NCBI RefSeq assembly: GCF_000225345.1
Contig: NC_015977.1
Span: 2,835,501 to 2,899,500, forward strand
Source: Roseburia hominis A2-183
Lineage (GTDB): Bacteria > Bacillota > Clostridia > Lachnospirales > Lachnospiraceae
Direction of reading: 5' to 3'
Length of the DNA: 64,000 bases
Shown: piece after piece, positions 35,264 through 43,904 of the stretch
How positions within the stretch are numbered: position 1 is the stretch's first letter
Layout of the letters: the number at the start of each line of letters is the position of its first letter
Position numbers and translations under genes: made by a program
Notes under the pieces: generated by a model
What the model was told of the DNA's origin: nothing
What the model saw: only the letters and a program-made list of their open reading frames with translations
Databases searched by the model: none

Positions 35264-37798
35264 TCATTTCACCAGATATGTGAAAAATACATTTCCTGCC
35301 GCTGTAAACATCTCATCCGCCTCGGTCAGAGTCTTCCGGTATGTCGTCCCCAGCGCTGGGTCGAATATCACGACGCTGTTGCTGTCATATCCGATGATCA
35401 GCACCGCATCCGTGCTTCCTGTCATGGAAAATACAGGGCTGCCGCAGCTGACATAATAGAGAACCTCCTCAATATTGCATCCGGTCAGATCCAGCACCTG
35501 CATATCCTTCATCGTATTGTTCAGGATACTCTTCGGCGTCTCTCCGCCCTCAATGAGTGCGTTCACGCTGATATTGATTCCTTCTTTTTCCAGCATGGCA
35601 TTGATGCACTGCGCAATGCTTCCTGCGCCGGCGTCCTCCGCACCGACCGCGATATCCGACAGTGCCGGCTGTGCGGACTTTCTGGAGCGTTTCCATACAT
35701 ACTGGAGGTTATCTCCAATCACGACTCCCATGCTGTCGTTTGCCGCCGTGACGGCCTCTGTGACATCGTCTGTCGCCAGCACCACATCACCTTTCACGTA
35801 TACATAATAGTGCTTTGTGCTGCCCTCTTCCTTGATTGCCACCGTGCGCTCTTCCTCTAAAATCGTCTCCTTCGGCGTGAGAAGCTTCGGCGTCTTTTCC
35901 GCGGACGCTCCGGCAATCGTAAGCTGCACCTCGGTCTCTTTTTCCGCCGAACTGCTTGTTGCAATATTGACAAGTTTTCCGGAATCTCCCTCGCGGTTCA
36001 TGATCATATCCTGATCCGCCGGGACATATGCCGTGCCGTTATACTGGATGCGGTTCAAGTGCATCGTGTAGTCCTCGATCGACACACCGCTCACAAAATA
36101 GCCGCTCTTTTCGTATGTTTTCTGCACGGTAAGATCTTTTGTCGAGACATCCACAATCCGGATCTGGTACATCGGAAATGTCACATTTCCGGCGGCGTCC
36201 TCGAAAATATCCGACTGTCTGGCAATGCCGTACACAAAGTCCTCGTCCATGAATCCAAGTGGCTTGATGGCTTCCCCGGTGCCCGCCGCAATCTCCTGCG
36301 TGCTCTGATCCGACAGATTCATCACATGGATCACACTGCTGCCCATCTGGGAATCCCCCTCCGTCTCCATCCACGCAAAATAGTGGTTGGACGCGGACAC
36401 TGCAAAATCCTGTACATTCAGATCCGTCACCAGTTCCCGCACTGAGAGAGTATTTAAATCGATTCCGTAGACACACCCGTCCAGCATCAGGAAAAGCTCT
36501 CCGCCCTCGTTTACGTACATGAGCTGCCCGAGCTCCGACTTCATCACCTCATACGACTTATCTGACGGGATGAAAACCAGCTCTTCATCGGTATTCGCCA
36601 GGCTGTCGTAATGATAGACCGCAATTCCGACTTCCCCCTCATGAATTCCGCGGTTCATGTAACCGTACACGATATAATCCACGCTTCCGGCTTCGTCCAC
36701 ACCGACGATCTTGATGTCGTGTTCTCCGTAGTTCTCGCGGCTGTCAATTCCCTCGTAACCGCGGAAACTGAACACTTTTGCAAGCGTATTTTCCACCGTA
36801 TTGTAGCTCCAGAGTTCTCCCTCCTGCACGAACGCCACACTGGTTCCCGCCTCATTCGCCTTGTATTCAACGTTCGCTTCGCGGATTCCAAGCTGGATAT
36901 ACTGATCGTAAACGCTGTCATTTTCTCCGCGGAAAATCTGGTTCATGGTTCGCTCGAAATTCAGCAAATAGATGCGGCTTGTGGTGTAGCGCACCCTGTA
37001 ATATTCTTCTATATTATAGTATTCAATCTGACCGCTCTCGTTGACACTGGATACCACATAATCGAGCACGATCACGTTGTAGGTCGGTGTGATCTCCTTG
37101 ATTGACGGAACCGGCTCTGTCAGACGCTCTCCCTTAAAATCCGCCCAGCTCACCTGCTTTAGAGAAGAATTTAACGACACGAACTGCAGCGTCGTGTTAT
37201 CCCCGGTCGTCCGCTCCATGTAAGTCGCCAGTGTTCCGGAGGTCTCATCGTTGAACGTCTTATCGTTAAAATCCTTGACGAATGCGACGCACTCGCTCAC
37301 ATAGCAGTCGACTGGCTCCGCGATCCTGGTATAGTAACAGATCGAACGGTCTCCGCTCCCGAGGCGGATAATCATCAGATACTCTTCGCCCTCTTCCAGC
37401 AGATTCTGGATCTGCAGATCTGCCGTGATCTTCCCGCTGCGCTCCTCATAGGAGGTGACATCCGCATTCGCAATCAGGCGTGTGGCATCGAGACTGCGGA
37501 TCTCATAGGAAATCGTGTCGACCGCCGTCTGATTCGTCTGTATCACAATCGGAAGCTTCCGGTCTTCCCCCACCGGCGTAATGGTATCGCGCATATATGC
37601 GGCATCCATCTCCGTCACATACCCGTGTAGTTCATTCAGCTCCTGATCGCCCTGATACATGGTGATGACCGGCAGCGTCGCCTCCTTCATCTCCGTCGTC
37701 AGATCCTCGTTAGTATCATTCATAAATCTTCCAAATATAAGCACTGCTCCGATGAACACTGCCGCCAAGACTGCTGCCTTTATGGTTCCCTTCCGCAA
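35264..37798 (-). CDS. Large membrane-anchored exported protein with C39-like C-terminal domain
   Basis: An 844-residue protein with an N-terminal membrane anchor (about residues 7-24) and a long extracytoplasmic part. The middle (about 290-600) has recurring beta-strand patterns suggestive of a propeller. The last ~115 residues look like a papain-fold C39-type domain: IAQCINAML holds a possible nucleophile Cys, but the catalytic His position reads DAVLIIGYD instead of HAV, followed by IFDPALGT. It may therefore be an inactive peptidase used for binding. The start is TTG 37798, eight bases after AGGAGG; the nearby ATG at 37805 is out of frame. Confidence 0.7.
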   Translation of the reverse strand: MRKGTIKAAVLAAVFIGAVLIFGRFMNDTNEDLTTEMKEATLPVITMYQGDQELNELHGYVTEMDAAYMRDTITPVGEDRKLPIVIQTNQTAVDTISYEIRSLDATRLIANADVTSYEERSGKITADLQIQNLLEEGEEYLMIIRLGSGDRSICYYTRIAEPVDCYVSECVAFVKDFNDKTFNDETSGTLATYMERTTGDNTTLQFVSLNSSLKQVSWADFKGERLTEPVPSIKEITPTYNVIVLDYVVSSVNESGQIEYYNIEEYYRVRYTTSRIYLLNFERTMNQIFRGENDSVYDQYIQLGIREANVEYKANEAGTSVAFVQEGELWSYNTVENTLAKVFSFRGYEGIDSRENYGEHDIKIVGVDEAGSVDYIVYGYMNRGIHEGEVGIAVYHYDSLANTDEELVFIPSDKSYEVMKSELGQLMYVNEGGELFLMLDGCVYGIDLNTLSVRELVTDLNVQDFAVSASNHYFAWMETEGDSQMGSSVIHVMNLSDQSTQEIAAGTGEAIKPLGFMDEDFVYGIARQSDIFEDAAGNVTFPMYQIRIVDVSTKDLTVQKTYEKSGYFVSGVSIEDYTMHLNRIQYNGTAYVPADQDMIMNREGDSGKLVNIATSSSAEKETEVQLTIAGASAEKTPKLLTPKETILEEERTVAIKEEGSTKHYYVYVKGDVVLATDDVTEAVTAANDSMGVVIGDNLQYVWKRSRKSAQPALSDIAVGAEDAGAGSIAQCINAMLEKEGINISVNALIEGGETPKSILNNTMKDMQVLDLTGCNIEEVLYYVSCGSPVFSMTGSTDAVLIIGYDSNSVVIFDPALGTTYRKTLTEADEMFTAAGNVFFTYLVK

Positions 37799-37820
37799 CG
37801 GTCATTCCTCCTATATAACG

Positions 37821-37900
37821 CAAAATAACTACCGCGCACAAAAACGCGATAGTTATATTAACACAAAATAACTATCGCACAAAAACGCGATAGTTATATT
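37821..37900. repeat. Tandem pair of hairpin-forming units
   Basis: Two near-identical units, 37821-37859 and 37864-37900. Each is an inverted repeat; in the second, ATAACTATCGC (37868-37878) pairs with GCGATAGTTAT (37887-37897). They lie between the stop of the upstream small-protein gene and the start of the large exported-protein gene and may act as a double terminator or processing signal. Confidence 0.75.
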
Positions 37901-37984
37901 GTATGCATTTTAAAATAAATCCGCAATGACTTTCTCTGATTTTTAAGAATTGTTTTCGATCTTATCCGGGGCTTCGCACCCCCG

Positions 37985-38452
37985 TTACCACCAGCGTCTG
38001 CAGCGGCGGTGACGGCAGCGTCTCCGGTACATTTCGTTGTTTAAAATCACACCGATCAGCTCCCGCAGATGATCATTCTGTCCGGGCGGCGGCGGTGGCG
38101 GCGGTCTGTGTCCGGGCGGCGGCTGCATGCCTCCGTGAAACTGCTCTGCCTCCAGTTCGCCGTCTTCTCCTGTGACTTTCTTCTGGATGCGGTCTACCAC
38201 CATCTCAATCATCAGACGGTCCGGATACTCATCAAACATCAGGCTGCCCTCGTATTCCATTCTGTCACATTCGTCTTCCACGCACTCCACAATCCTGCCA
38301 ACCTCTTTGGGATACAGCTCCTTCATGCGGTCCATATCCTTCTCATACTCCATCTCGGTCAGATACAGATTCTGCATGGGGTAGCTCATATAAAAAGGCA
38401 TCTTGGGCACATCAAACTGCGCGCGGAAAAACTGCTCCTGATTATAGTCCAC
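37985..38452 (-). CDS. Conserved small acidic protein with Pro-rich and Arg/Cys-rich tail
   Basis: A 155-residue protein of unknown function. Residues 1-100 are acidic and aromatic (MPFYMSYPMQNLYLTEMEYE, then several Glu/Asp/Met-rich helices). A HGGMQPPPGHRPPPPPPPG stretch follows, and the last residues are Arg/Cys/Trp-rich (RRRCRHRRCRRWW). The layout resembles small spore-coat or surface-associated proteins of clostridia, but no specific family was recognised. The start is GTG 38452 with GGGAG six bases upstream. Confidence 0.65.
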   Translation of the reverse strand: MDYNQEQFFRAQFDVPKMPFYMSYPMQNLYLTEMEYEKDMDRMKELYPKEVGRIVECVEDECDRMEYEGSLMFDEYPDRLMIEMVVDRIQKKVTGEDGELEAEQFHGGMQPPPGHRPPPPPPPGQNDHLRELIGVILNNEMYRRRCRHRRCRRWW

Positions 38453-38507
38453 TCTATACTCCCTATAGATAACTTCGCTATATCATATGCAGTGCGCGCG
38501 CGCCGGG

Positions 38508-38738
38508 TTACTGCGCCAGATTCTTTAACTCGTCCAATAAATCCAGATCGGACTGGAGCACCTTCATATTGGTCGTGATCGGCTCCTCGCCCGGCTTGGT
38601 GACGGTGATTTCAATTACTGTTCCCTCCGTAATGCCCGCAGAAAATACCGCGTTTAAAAACGCCGCAAACTTCGGATGGTTCTCAACGAACTTGTTTCTC
38701 GCATTCATAATCTTCATAAGTGAAGCCGGATTCATCAT
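38508..38738 (-). CDS. Conserved small protein of unknown function
   Basis: A 76-residue protein: a helical start (MMNPASLMKIMNARNKFVEN), a two-strand middle with GTVIEITVTKPGEEPI, and an acidic end SDLDLLDELKNL. I do not recognise a named family. The ATG at 38738 is preceded by GGGAG; a longer open frame upstream is not protein-like. A -10-like TATACT (minus strand, 38786-38781) and a palindrome stand upstream. It may be co-transcribed with the following acidic protein gene, 55 bases on. Confidence 0.65.
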   Translation of the reverse strand: MMNPASLMKIMNARNKFVENHPKFAAFLNAVFSAGITEGTVIEITVTKPGEEPITTNMKVLQSDLDLLDELKNLAQ

Positions 38739-38789
38739 AATATCATACTCCCTTTCTTCTGTTGTGTCGTTCTGTCTCCCAGTATAGCA

Positions 38790-38807
38790 CAACTGCCGCG
38801 GCACTTG
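38790..38807. promoter_or_regulatory. 18-bp palindrome, possible operator
   Basis: CAACTGCCGCGGCACTTG, symmetric at 16 of 18 positions around GCGC-type centre, placed just upstream of the TATACT of the 76-residue gene and before the TetR-like fragment. A repressor site is plausible. Confidence 0.45.
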
Positions 38808-38834
38808 CCAGTATTCTTCATCCATTTTCTGAGC

Positions 38835-39290
38835 ATGGCACTCGTTGTATTTCTGATCCACCGGAAAACGTTCTATCTGCACTATACCTGCATCGAGGCT
38901 CTGTTTGAAGATCTCCTTGGGCAGATCACCGAAGAGTATTACCATGCCATCGACCAGCTCCCGATCGATGCGCCTTTTACGGAAGTAAACCGCGTCTTTT
39001 TCGAGTTTACCGCCAGACAGGAGCCGTACGCCGAGCGCCTTTTATGCGCACCGGGCTACCGCGAATTCGCCGATAAATTATTCTTAAACACCATGATTCA
39101 CAATCGCACGAGACATAATCCCTACGCCGCATTTTCCAGGGAGGAGCAGAATATCATCAACACGTTTTTATGCGTCACCTCCGTCAATATTTACCGGCAG
39201 TGGGTGGCAGACAAAAAAAGAGTGCCGCTTGAGAGGCTGATTGCGCTCTCCGGCACCCTGTTAAATAACGGTGTTGTTTCTTTATTTTAA
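38835..39290 (+). pseudogene. TetR-type regulator lacking the first helices of its DNA-binding domain
   Basis: The frame encodes the end of a TetR helix-turn-helix (HRKTFYLHYTCIEALFEDLL) and a full-size TetR C-terminal ligand/dimerisation region to the stop codon. The roughly 30 residues of the first DNA-binding helices are missing or replaced by a hydrophobic stretch (MALVVFLI). There is no Shine-Dalgarno before ATG 38835 or the TTG at 38805. It is probably a decayed regulator, although a DNA-binding-deficient protein could be made. Its 3' end overlaps that of the convergent SulP gene by 9 bases. Confidence 0.6.
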
Positions 39291-41408
39291 ATCTGTCTTT
39301 TCCTTTTCGCGCAGACTCACCACAAGCTCATAGACCTCCGGTCTTCTCTGCTTTAAATGCTCATCCAGTACATGTCTGCGCTCCTTGAAGCGCTCCGCAA
39401 GCTCCGGATGCTCTGTTGCAATGCGGTCATGCACCTCCCTGCGGTGTTCCTCCAGACGTCTTGCGAGTGTCTTCTCATCCTTTCCGGAGATGTTCACAAT
39501 CTCCTTTAAGTGTTCTTCCAGATGTTCCAGCCACTCGTCTTCATCCATTGCTTCCATGTGTGACCATCTGCCATGCAGCAGATTTTCCACATCACCGCCC
39601 TCCTTCAGCTGTTCAATCTGCAAAAGAATCTGTTTTTCAATCTGTTCCTCCGTCTCCGTGCCAAATGCCCAGACAAATTCCTGCACGCGGTTGTCCGCGC
39701 GCTTTCTCGAGGCACTGCGGTCGTCATTGTCCACACCGCCCTCCAGCGGATACGGGCGCTTGATTCCCATATCTTTTAACGCAATATGGATCGTTCTGCG
39801 CACGCTTCCTTCTTCGATCATGTAGCCAAGCCCCAGTTTCCGGAGCTGTTCGTTTAAATCGGCGATGTGCTCTGTCATGTAAAAGCGGATGCCTTTTTCT
39901 TTCAGCGACTGATATAACATTCCCAGTCCGTCCGCCGCCGTGATGTCCATACTGCCAATGCCGCTCGCATCCAGGATGACCGCCCTTGTCTGCTCCGTCA
40001 CATGGTCCTCGATGTCCTGCTTTAGCACCTGTATGTTGGCAAAAAACAGGTTGCTGCTGAACCGGTAGATTAACACTCCCTCAACCGCATGGATCTGGCT
40101 TCCTTCTTTCAGATCGCGGAAATGCCGGTGCCCCGGCTGAATTCCCAGAAAACAGCGCGCCGGCTTTGCAGTGCGGATAATCATCTCGGAAAAGGAGAGG
40201 ATGATGCCGATCAGTACGCCGTTGATCGTCCCGAGCATCAGCACTCCGAAGAATGCACCGGCAAAGATCAGACATTCCGTGCGGCTGACTTTCCACAACC
40301 GGACCGCCAGCTCAAACTCCGTCGCGCCAAGCAGAGCGGAGATCACGATTGCCGTCAGCACCGGCACCGGAAGATAGCCGATAAACCCGGTTCCGCCAAG
40401 CAGCAGCACGATCATCGAAAGTCCCGCCACAATCCCGGTCAGCTGTGTCTTTGCCTGATACTGCTCTCCCATCGCCGTCCGGGAGACCGAGCCGTTGATC
40501 GGGCAGCATCCGGTCAGCGCCGCGGCAAGATTGCCCATCGCAAATGCCAGGATCTCCTGATTGTCGTTGATGCGGTACCCGTTTTTCTGTGCAAAATTAT
40601 TTTCTGCGAGCAGCGTCTCCGCCATGATGACAACCGCCACCGACAGGCTGATCGTAACCGCCTCCCTTACCGGCACCGCCGTAAAATCCGGCAGGCTCCA
40701 GACCGGAAGTCCCGGCTCCACAGCATCCAGCGTCTTAATGCCCCAAGCGCGCAGAGGCAGGTACTTTGTCATCAGAGCGCCCGCTGCCATCAAAAGGACC
40801 GCCATCGGGAATTTCGGCATGAGCTTTTTTGCAATCAGCAGTATCACAAGCGCAGCCGCGCCAAGCGCCAGGGACGGCAGGTTGATCTCCCCCGCCGTCT
40901 CCGCGATATGCTCCGCAAGCTCAAAGAATTCTCCCGTCCCCGCAGTGCCGCCCAGAAGCTTCGGCACCTGCATCAGGATGATGGTCGTACAGATACCGGT
41001 GATAAAGCCTCCCATCACCGGCGCCGAGATATAGTTGACCAGCTTTCCCGCCCGCATCACGTAAAACGCGAGAAGCCACAGCGCCACAAACGCGGTCAGC
41101 ACCGGCACTGCCGCCAGCGCCTCCTCTGAGCCGCTCTCGATGTGCAGATCCAAAAGCGCCGCTCCGATCAGCGCGGCAGGCGCGGCGTCCACGCCGAAAA
41201 TGAACTGCGGTGACGTCGAAAACAACACAAACAGGAGAATCGGGAACACCGATCCGTACAGTCCGTATACCGCCGGCAGTCCCGCAATCTGCGCGTATCC
41301 CATGGAGATCGGAATCGAGACCGCCATGATGATGAGCCCGGCGGTCAGATCCTTCCCGAGATTTTTCTTGTCATAATTTCTTATTGTCTGTACAAGCCTG
41401 ATCTTCAT
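39282..41408 (-). CDS. SulP-family anion transporter with STAS domain and long C-terminal tail
   Basis: A 708-residue inner-membrane transporter of the SLC26/SulP family (sulphate, bicarbonate or dicarboxylate carriers). Ten or more membrane segments cover residues about 20-425, with the family start DLTAGLIIMAVSIPISMGYAQIAG and QKNGYRINDNQEILA. A STAS domain follows (about 445-555; AVILDASGIGSMDITAADG). Beyond it is an extra region of about 150 residues, highly charged and helical with His residues, not part of the usual architecture. AAGGAAG precedes the ATG. The transported ion cannot be told. Confidence 0.88.
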   Translation of the reverse strand: MKIRLVQTIRNYDKKNLGKDLTAGLIIMAVSIPISMGYAQIAGLPAVYGLYGSVFPILLFVLFSTSPQFIFGVDAAPAALIGAALLDLHIESGSEEALAAVPVLTAFVALWLLAFYVMRAGKLVNYISAPVMGGFITGICTTIILMQVPKLLGGTAGTGEFFELAEHIAETAGEINLPSLALGAAALVILLIAKKLMPKFPMAVLLMAAGALMTKYLPLRAWGIKTLDAVEPGLPVWSLPDFTAVPVREAVTISLSVAVVIMAETLLAENNFAQKNGYRINDNQEILAFAMGNLAAALTGCCPINGSVSRTAMGEQYQAKTQLTGIVAGLSMIVLLLGGTGFIGYLPVPVLTAIVISALLGATEFELAVRLWKVSRTECLIFAGAFFGVLMLGTINGVLIGIILSFSEMIIRTAKPARCFLGIQPGHRHFRDLKEGSQIHAVEGVLIYRFSSNLFFANIQVLKQDIEDHVTEQTRAVILDASGIGSMDITAADGLGMLYQSLKEKGIRFYMTEHIADLNEQLRKLGLGYMIEEGSVRRTIHIALKDMGIKRPYPLEGGVDNDDRSASRKRADNRVQEFVWAFGTETEEQIEKQILLQIEQLKEGGDVENLLHGRWSHMEAMDEDEWLEHLEEHLKEIVNISGKDEKTLARRLEEHRREVHDRIATEHPELAERFKERRHVLDEHLKQRRPEVYELVVSLREKEKTDLK

Positions 41409-41486
41409 CTGTCACACTTCCTTTGCTGCTTTTGTGTTATTTTACCACTTTAAGAAAATAATGTCAGCAAAAGGGATTCGATGTTT

Positions 41487-42731
41487 TTATGGCTGCAGTT
41501 CAAAATGCTGCACCAGCTCATTGAGCAGTGTCGCCTGGGATGCAAGTTCTTCCGAGGTTGCGGAGCTCTCCTCGGCAATCGCCGAATTGTCCTGTACTCC
41601 CTGCGAGATCTCCTCGATTCCTACCCGGATCTGTTCCATGCTCTGTGCCTGATCCGCCGCGTTTTCCGCCGTCTTCTGGATCATCGTGTTGACTTTATCC
41701 ACGGCTTCTACCGCCGTCTTCAGGGAATCCATCACATGATCCGCAATCTGATTGCCCTTATCAATCTCCTCCATCGAAACGCTGATCAGATTCCGCGTCA
41801 TATTGGCAGCTTTTGAGCTCTCCTGTGCCAGTTTTCCGATCTCATCCGCCACAACCGCAAATCCTTTTCCGGCCTCGCCCGCACGCGCCGCCTCTATAGA
41901 TGCATTCAGCGAGAGCAGATTGGTCTGATCCGCGATCTGCTCGATCGTCGCAATGATTCCGACAACCTGTTCCGACGTCTCGTGGATTTTCTGCACTGCC
42001 TCCATCATTTCCTGCATTTTATCCTGACTCTGTTCCATCATGGCTGTCACTTTCTCCGTCTCCTCGGCAGAATGCAGGGCGTCTTTTTTGCTCTCCTCCA
42101 CCTGCTCCACCACGGAAGTCGCCGTTGCGACCAGTTCCTCCACTGCTGCCGCCTGCGTGCCGCTGCCCTCTGCGAGCTGCTGTGCCGCATTTGCCAGATC
42201 GCCGGCACTCGAAGTCACCGTCTGGGAACTTGCGCTGATATTTTTCATGACATCATTCATCGAACTTGAAATATGAAGAAGCGCGTCTTTTAACTGACGG
42301 AATTCCCCGACATATTCCTGTTCGAGATGAATCTCCAGCTTTCCGTCTGCAATCTGATCCAGTGCGCCGGATGCTTCTTTTAAGTAGGCAATGTATTCCT
42401 TCAGGCGCGCGACCGTCGCCCGAATCGATTCCGCCAGTTCTCCGATCTCATTCTTTGCCGTAACATTCAGCTCGACATCCAGATCTCCCTCTGCCAGCCT
42501 GCTTGCCGTCTCGTCCAATTCTGCGATCGGTTTTGACAGCGCATATGCGCTCTTGTCGATGCTGCGCATCACCACGATAATTCCCACTGCGAAAATGACT
42601 AAGAGTACGCCGATCGTCGCAAACAGCATCTGATAGTATTCAAGGAACGGCATGTTGCTGACCACCAGATATCCGGTTTCTCCTACCAGCTGTACGGAAC
42701 CGTATTTTGTGGTACCGTCCGCTTGCTCTGC
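41487..42731 (-). pseudogene. Methyl-accepting chemotaxis protein, 5' part lost
   Basis: The remaining 415 codons encode the end of an extracytoplasmic sensor domain (AEQADGTTKYGSVQL), the second membrane helix, HAMP, and a full signalling domain with the hairpin tip [23 protein letters not shown]. The frame is open upstream to a TAA at 42734-42732, where the sequence switches to a truncated ORF6N gene. The N-terminal half, including first membrane helix, start codon and promoter, is absent. A GTG at 42665 might allow a short membrane-attached product. It is a break point of the island. Confidence 0.85.
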
Positions 42732-43075
42732 TTAACAGCCAACGGTCCTTTCAAGACAGTCATCAGCAGATATAATCCTTGCTCTGTAAATACATGAGGA
42801 TTATATCTGCTCTTACTGTTAAGATTTGCGGTCAAAAAATTTGACCGCAAATTTTCTACCTCGTCATCCGTAAGTTCAAACATAAAATCTTCATCAAATT
42901 TCTCAATATTATTTTTTACTTGTTGATTAAATGCTTTTGTAGTATAACCATATATTTCAGAAAGATCGGCATCTAAGATTACTCTTTGTCCTCGAATTTC
43001 ATAAATTCTTTCTTTCAAATATTCTTCTGTAATATCAATCACAGCAATTTCTTCTTTCTTTTTATCTTCTGCCAT
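42683..43075 (-). pseudogene. ORF6N-domain (phage-type) protein, 3' end lost at junction
   Basis: Starts well (GGAGG, ATG 43075) and reads as an ORF6N DNA-binding domain: IYEIRGQRVILDADLSEIYG, TKAFNQQVKNN and RYNPHVFTEQGLYLLMTVLK. After GPLAVKQSK the frame passes into the chemoreceptor gene out of frame and stops. The normal C-terminal half of this family is missing. The protein family occurs in prophages and mobile elements, often as antirepressor-like regulators. Confidence 0.85.
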
Positions 43076-43155
43076 AGAACTCCTCCATCCATTTTGCGGT
43101 CAAAAAAATCGTCCGCAACTCTCATATAACATATTGCTGACATCAGCAAAATGGT

Positions 43156-43290
43156 CTATTCTTCTTTTTTCTTCATTTTGTCATAATACGCTTTATACCT
43201 ATAAATCGTCCTCTCACTGACATTGTTCCGCTTCGCAATTTCTACCATTGTCATGCCGCTCTCATACCCAACAACAAACAAAACAATCAA
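43156..43290 (-). pseudogene. Helix-turn-helix protein fragment
   Basis: A 44-codon frame encodes VVGYESGMTMVEIAKRNN followed by VSERTIYRYKAYYDK, a helix-turn-helix as in phage and plasmid regulators. It has no ribosome-binding site and its beginning is missing, so it is probably a remnant. Confidence 0.45.
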
Positions 43291-43380
43291 TTATAAAGAA
43301 AAAATCTGTTTCAAGCAAACTTTCACACTAACCTCGGTATCTTTGATGGATACAATAGGACTTAATGATATATTGTACCT

Positions 43381-43419
43381 CGAAAAAGTGACGGTCAAAT
43401 AGCAACCGTCACTTTTTCG
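43381..43419 (-). terminator. Terminator of the restriction-modification operon
   Basis: CGAAAAAGTGACGGT / ACCGTCACTTTTTCG stem, overlapping the stop codon of the last specificity-gene part. Confidence 0.88.
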
Positions 43420-43904
43420 TGCAGATATTGTAATCTTAGGGAACTAAACAACTTCTTTGCATATTGCTCCATATAATCGTAATCTGGCTGACCGTTAGCT
43501 GCAGTTGGCAATAGTATCATCTGTTTCTGCATACGTTCTTCATTGAATTTATAGCCGTAAGCATACTTGTTTTTTTGTTGAAGAATTACAGTTTTCATAA
43601 ATAGGTAAATATATTTGTTTCCATTGTGTTTTCGCAAAACAAAGCGTTTTACATCATCTGAAAAAATACAGGTATATGGGTGATAAAAATTTTCGACCAC
43701 ACTGCCATTATAATTTACTCCTAGAACATTTCGATCCTCTGACGCATTCGTATTGCCTACAAAAGCCGTTACGCCATTATTAGAATCGGACGCACCTATA
43801 AAGGGTTTTGTGCCAGATTGCATATTACTTCTTGTTAATCGCTTTCCAGGGCGAATAACAAAAATATCACGTAGGTAAAATTCTTTCCATTCCTTTTCCT
43901 TCAA
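43395..43904 (-). CDS. Specificity subunit, second recognition half (hsdS part 2)
   Basis: A 169-residue half of a specificity (S) subunit. It repeats the layout of the first half: EWKEFYLRDIF, then PGKRLTR, FIGASDSNNGVTAFVGN and a C-terminal helix. In the present sequence it can only start at TTG 43904, which overlaps the stop of the first half as TTGA; re-initiation is possible. Reading upstream in this frame gives GLPPLKEKEWKEF through the G tract, which would be continuous with the first half if the tract had 8 or 11 Gs. It should carry one target recognition domain of a two-domain S protein. Confidence 0.82.
   Translation of the reverse strand: MKEKEWKEFYLRDIFVIRPGKRLTRSNMQSGTKPFIGASDSNNGVTAFVGNTNASEDRNVLGVNYNGSVVENFYHPYTCIFSDDVKRFVLRKHNGNKYIYLFMKTVILQQKNKYAYGYKFNEERMQKQMILLPTAANGQPDYDYMEQYAKKLFSSLRLQYLHEKVTVAI

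Noticed and set aside
37821..37900. CRISPR array
   Set aside because: Only two units, separated by 4 bases, with no spacer structure and no cas genes in the window.
40089..41129. 346-codon frame opposite the SulP gene
   Set aside because: Composition is Arg/His/Gln-rich as expected for the antisense of a membrane protein gene; no start signal.
42683..43290. Intact prophage
   Set aside because: Only fragments of phage-type regulators are present; no structural, lysis or packaging genes.
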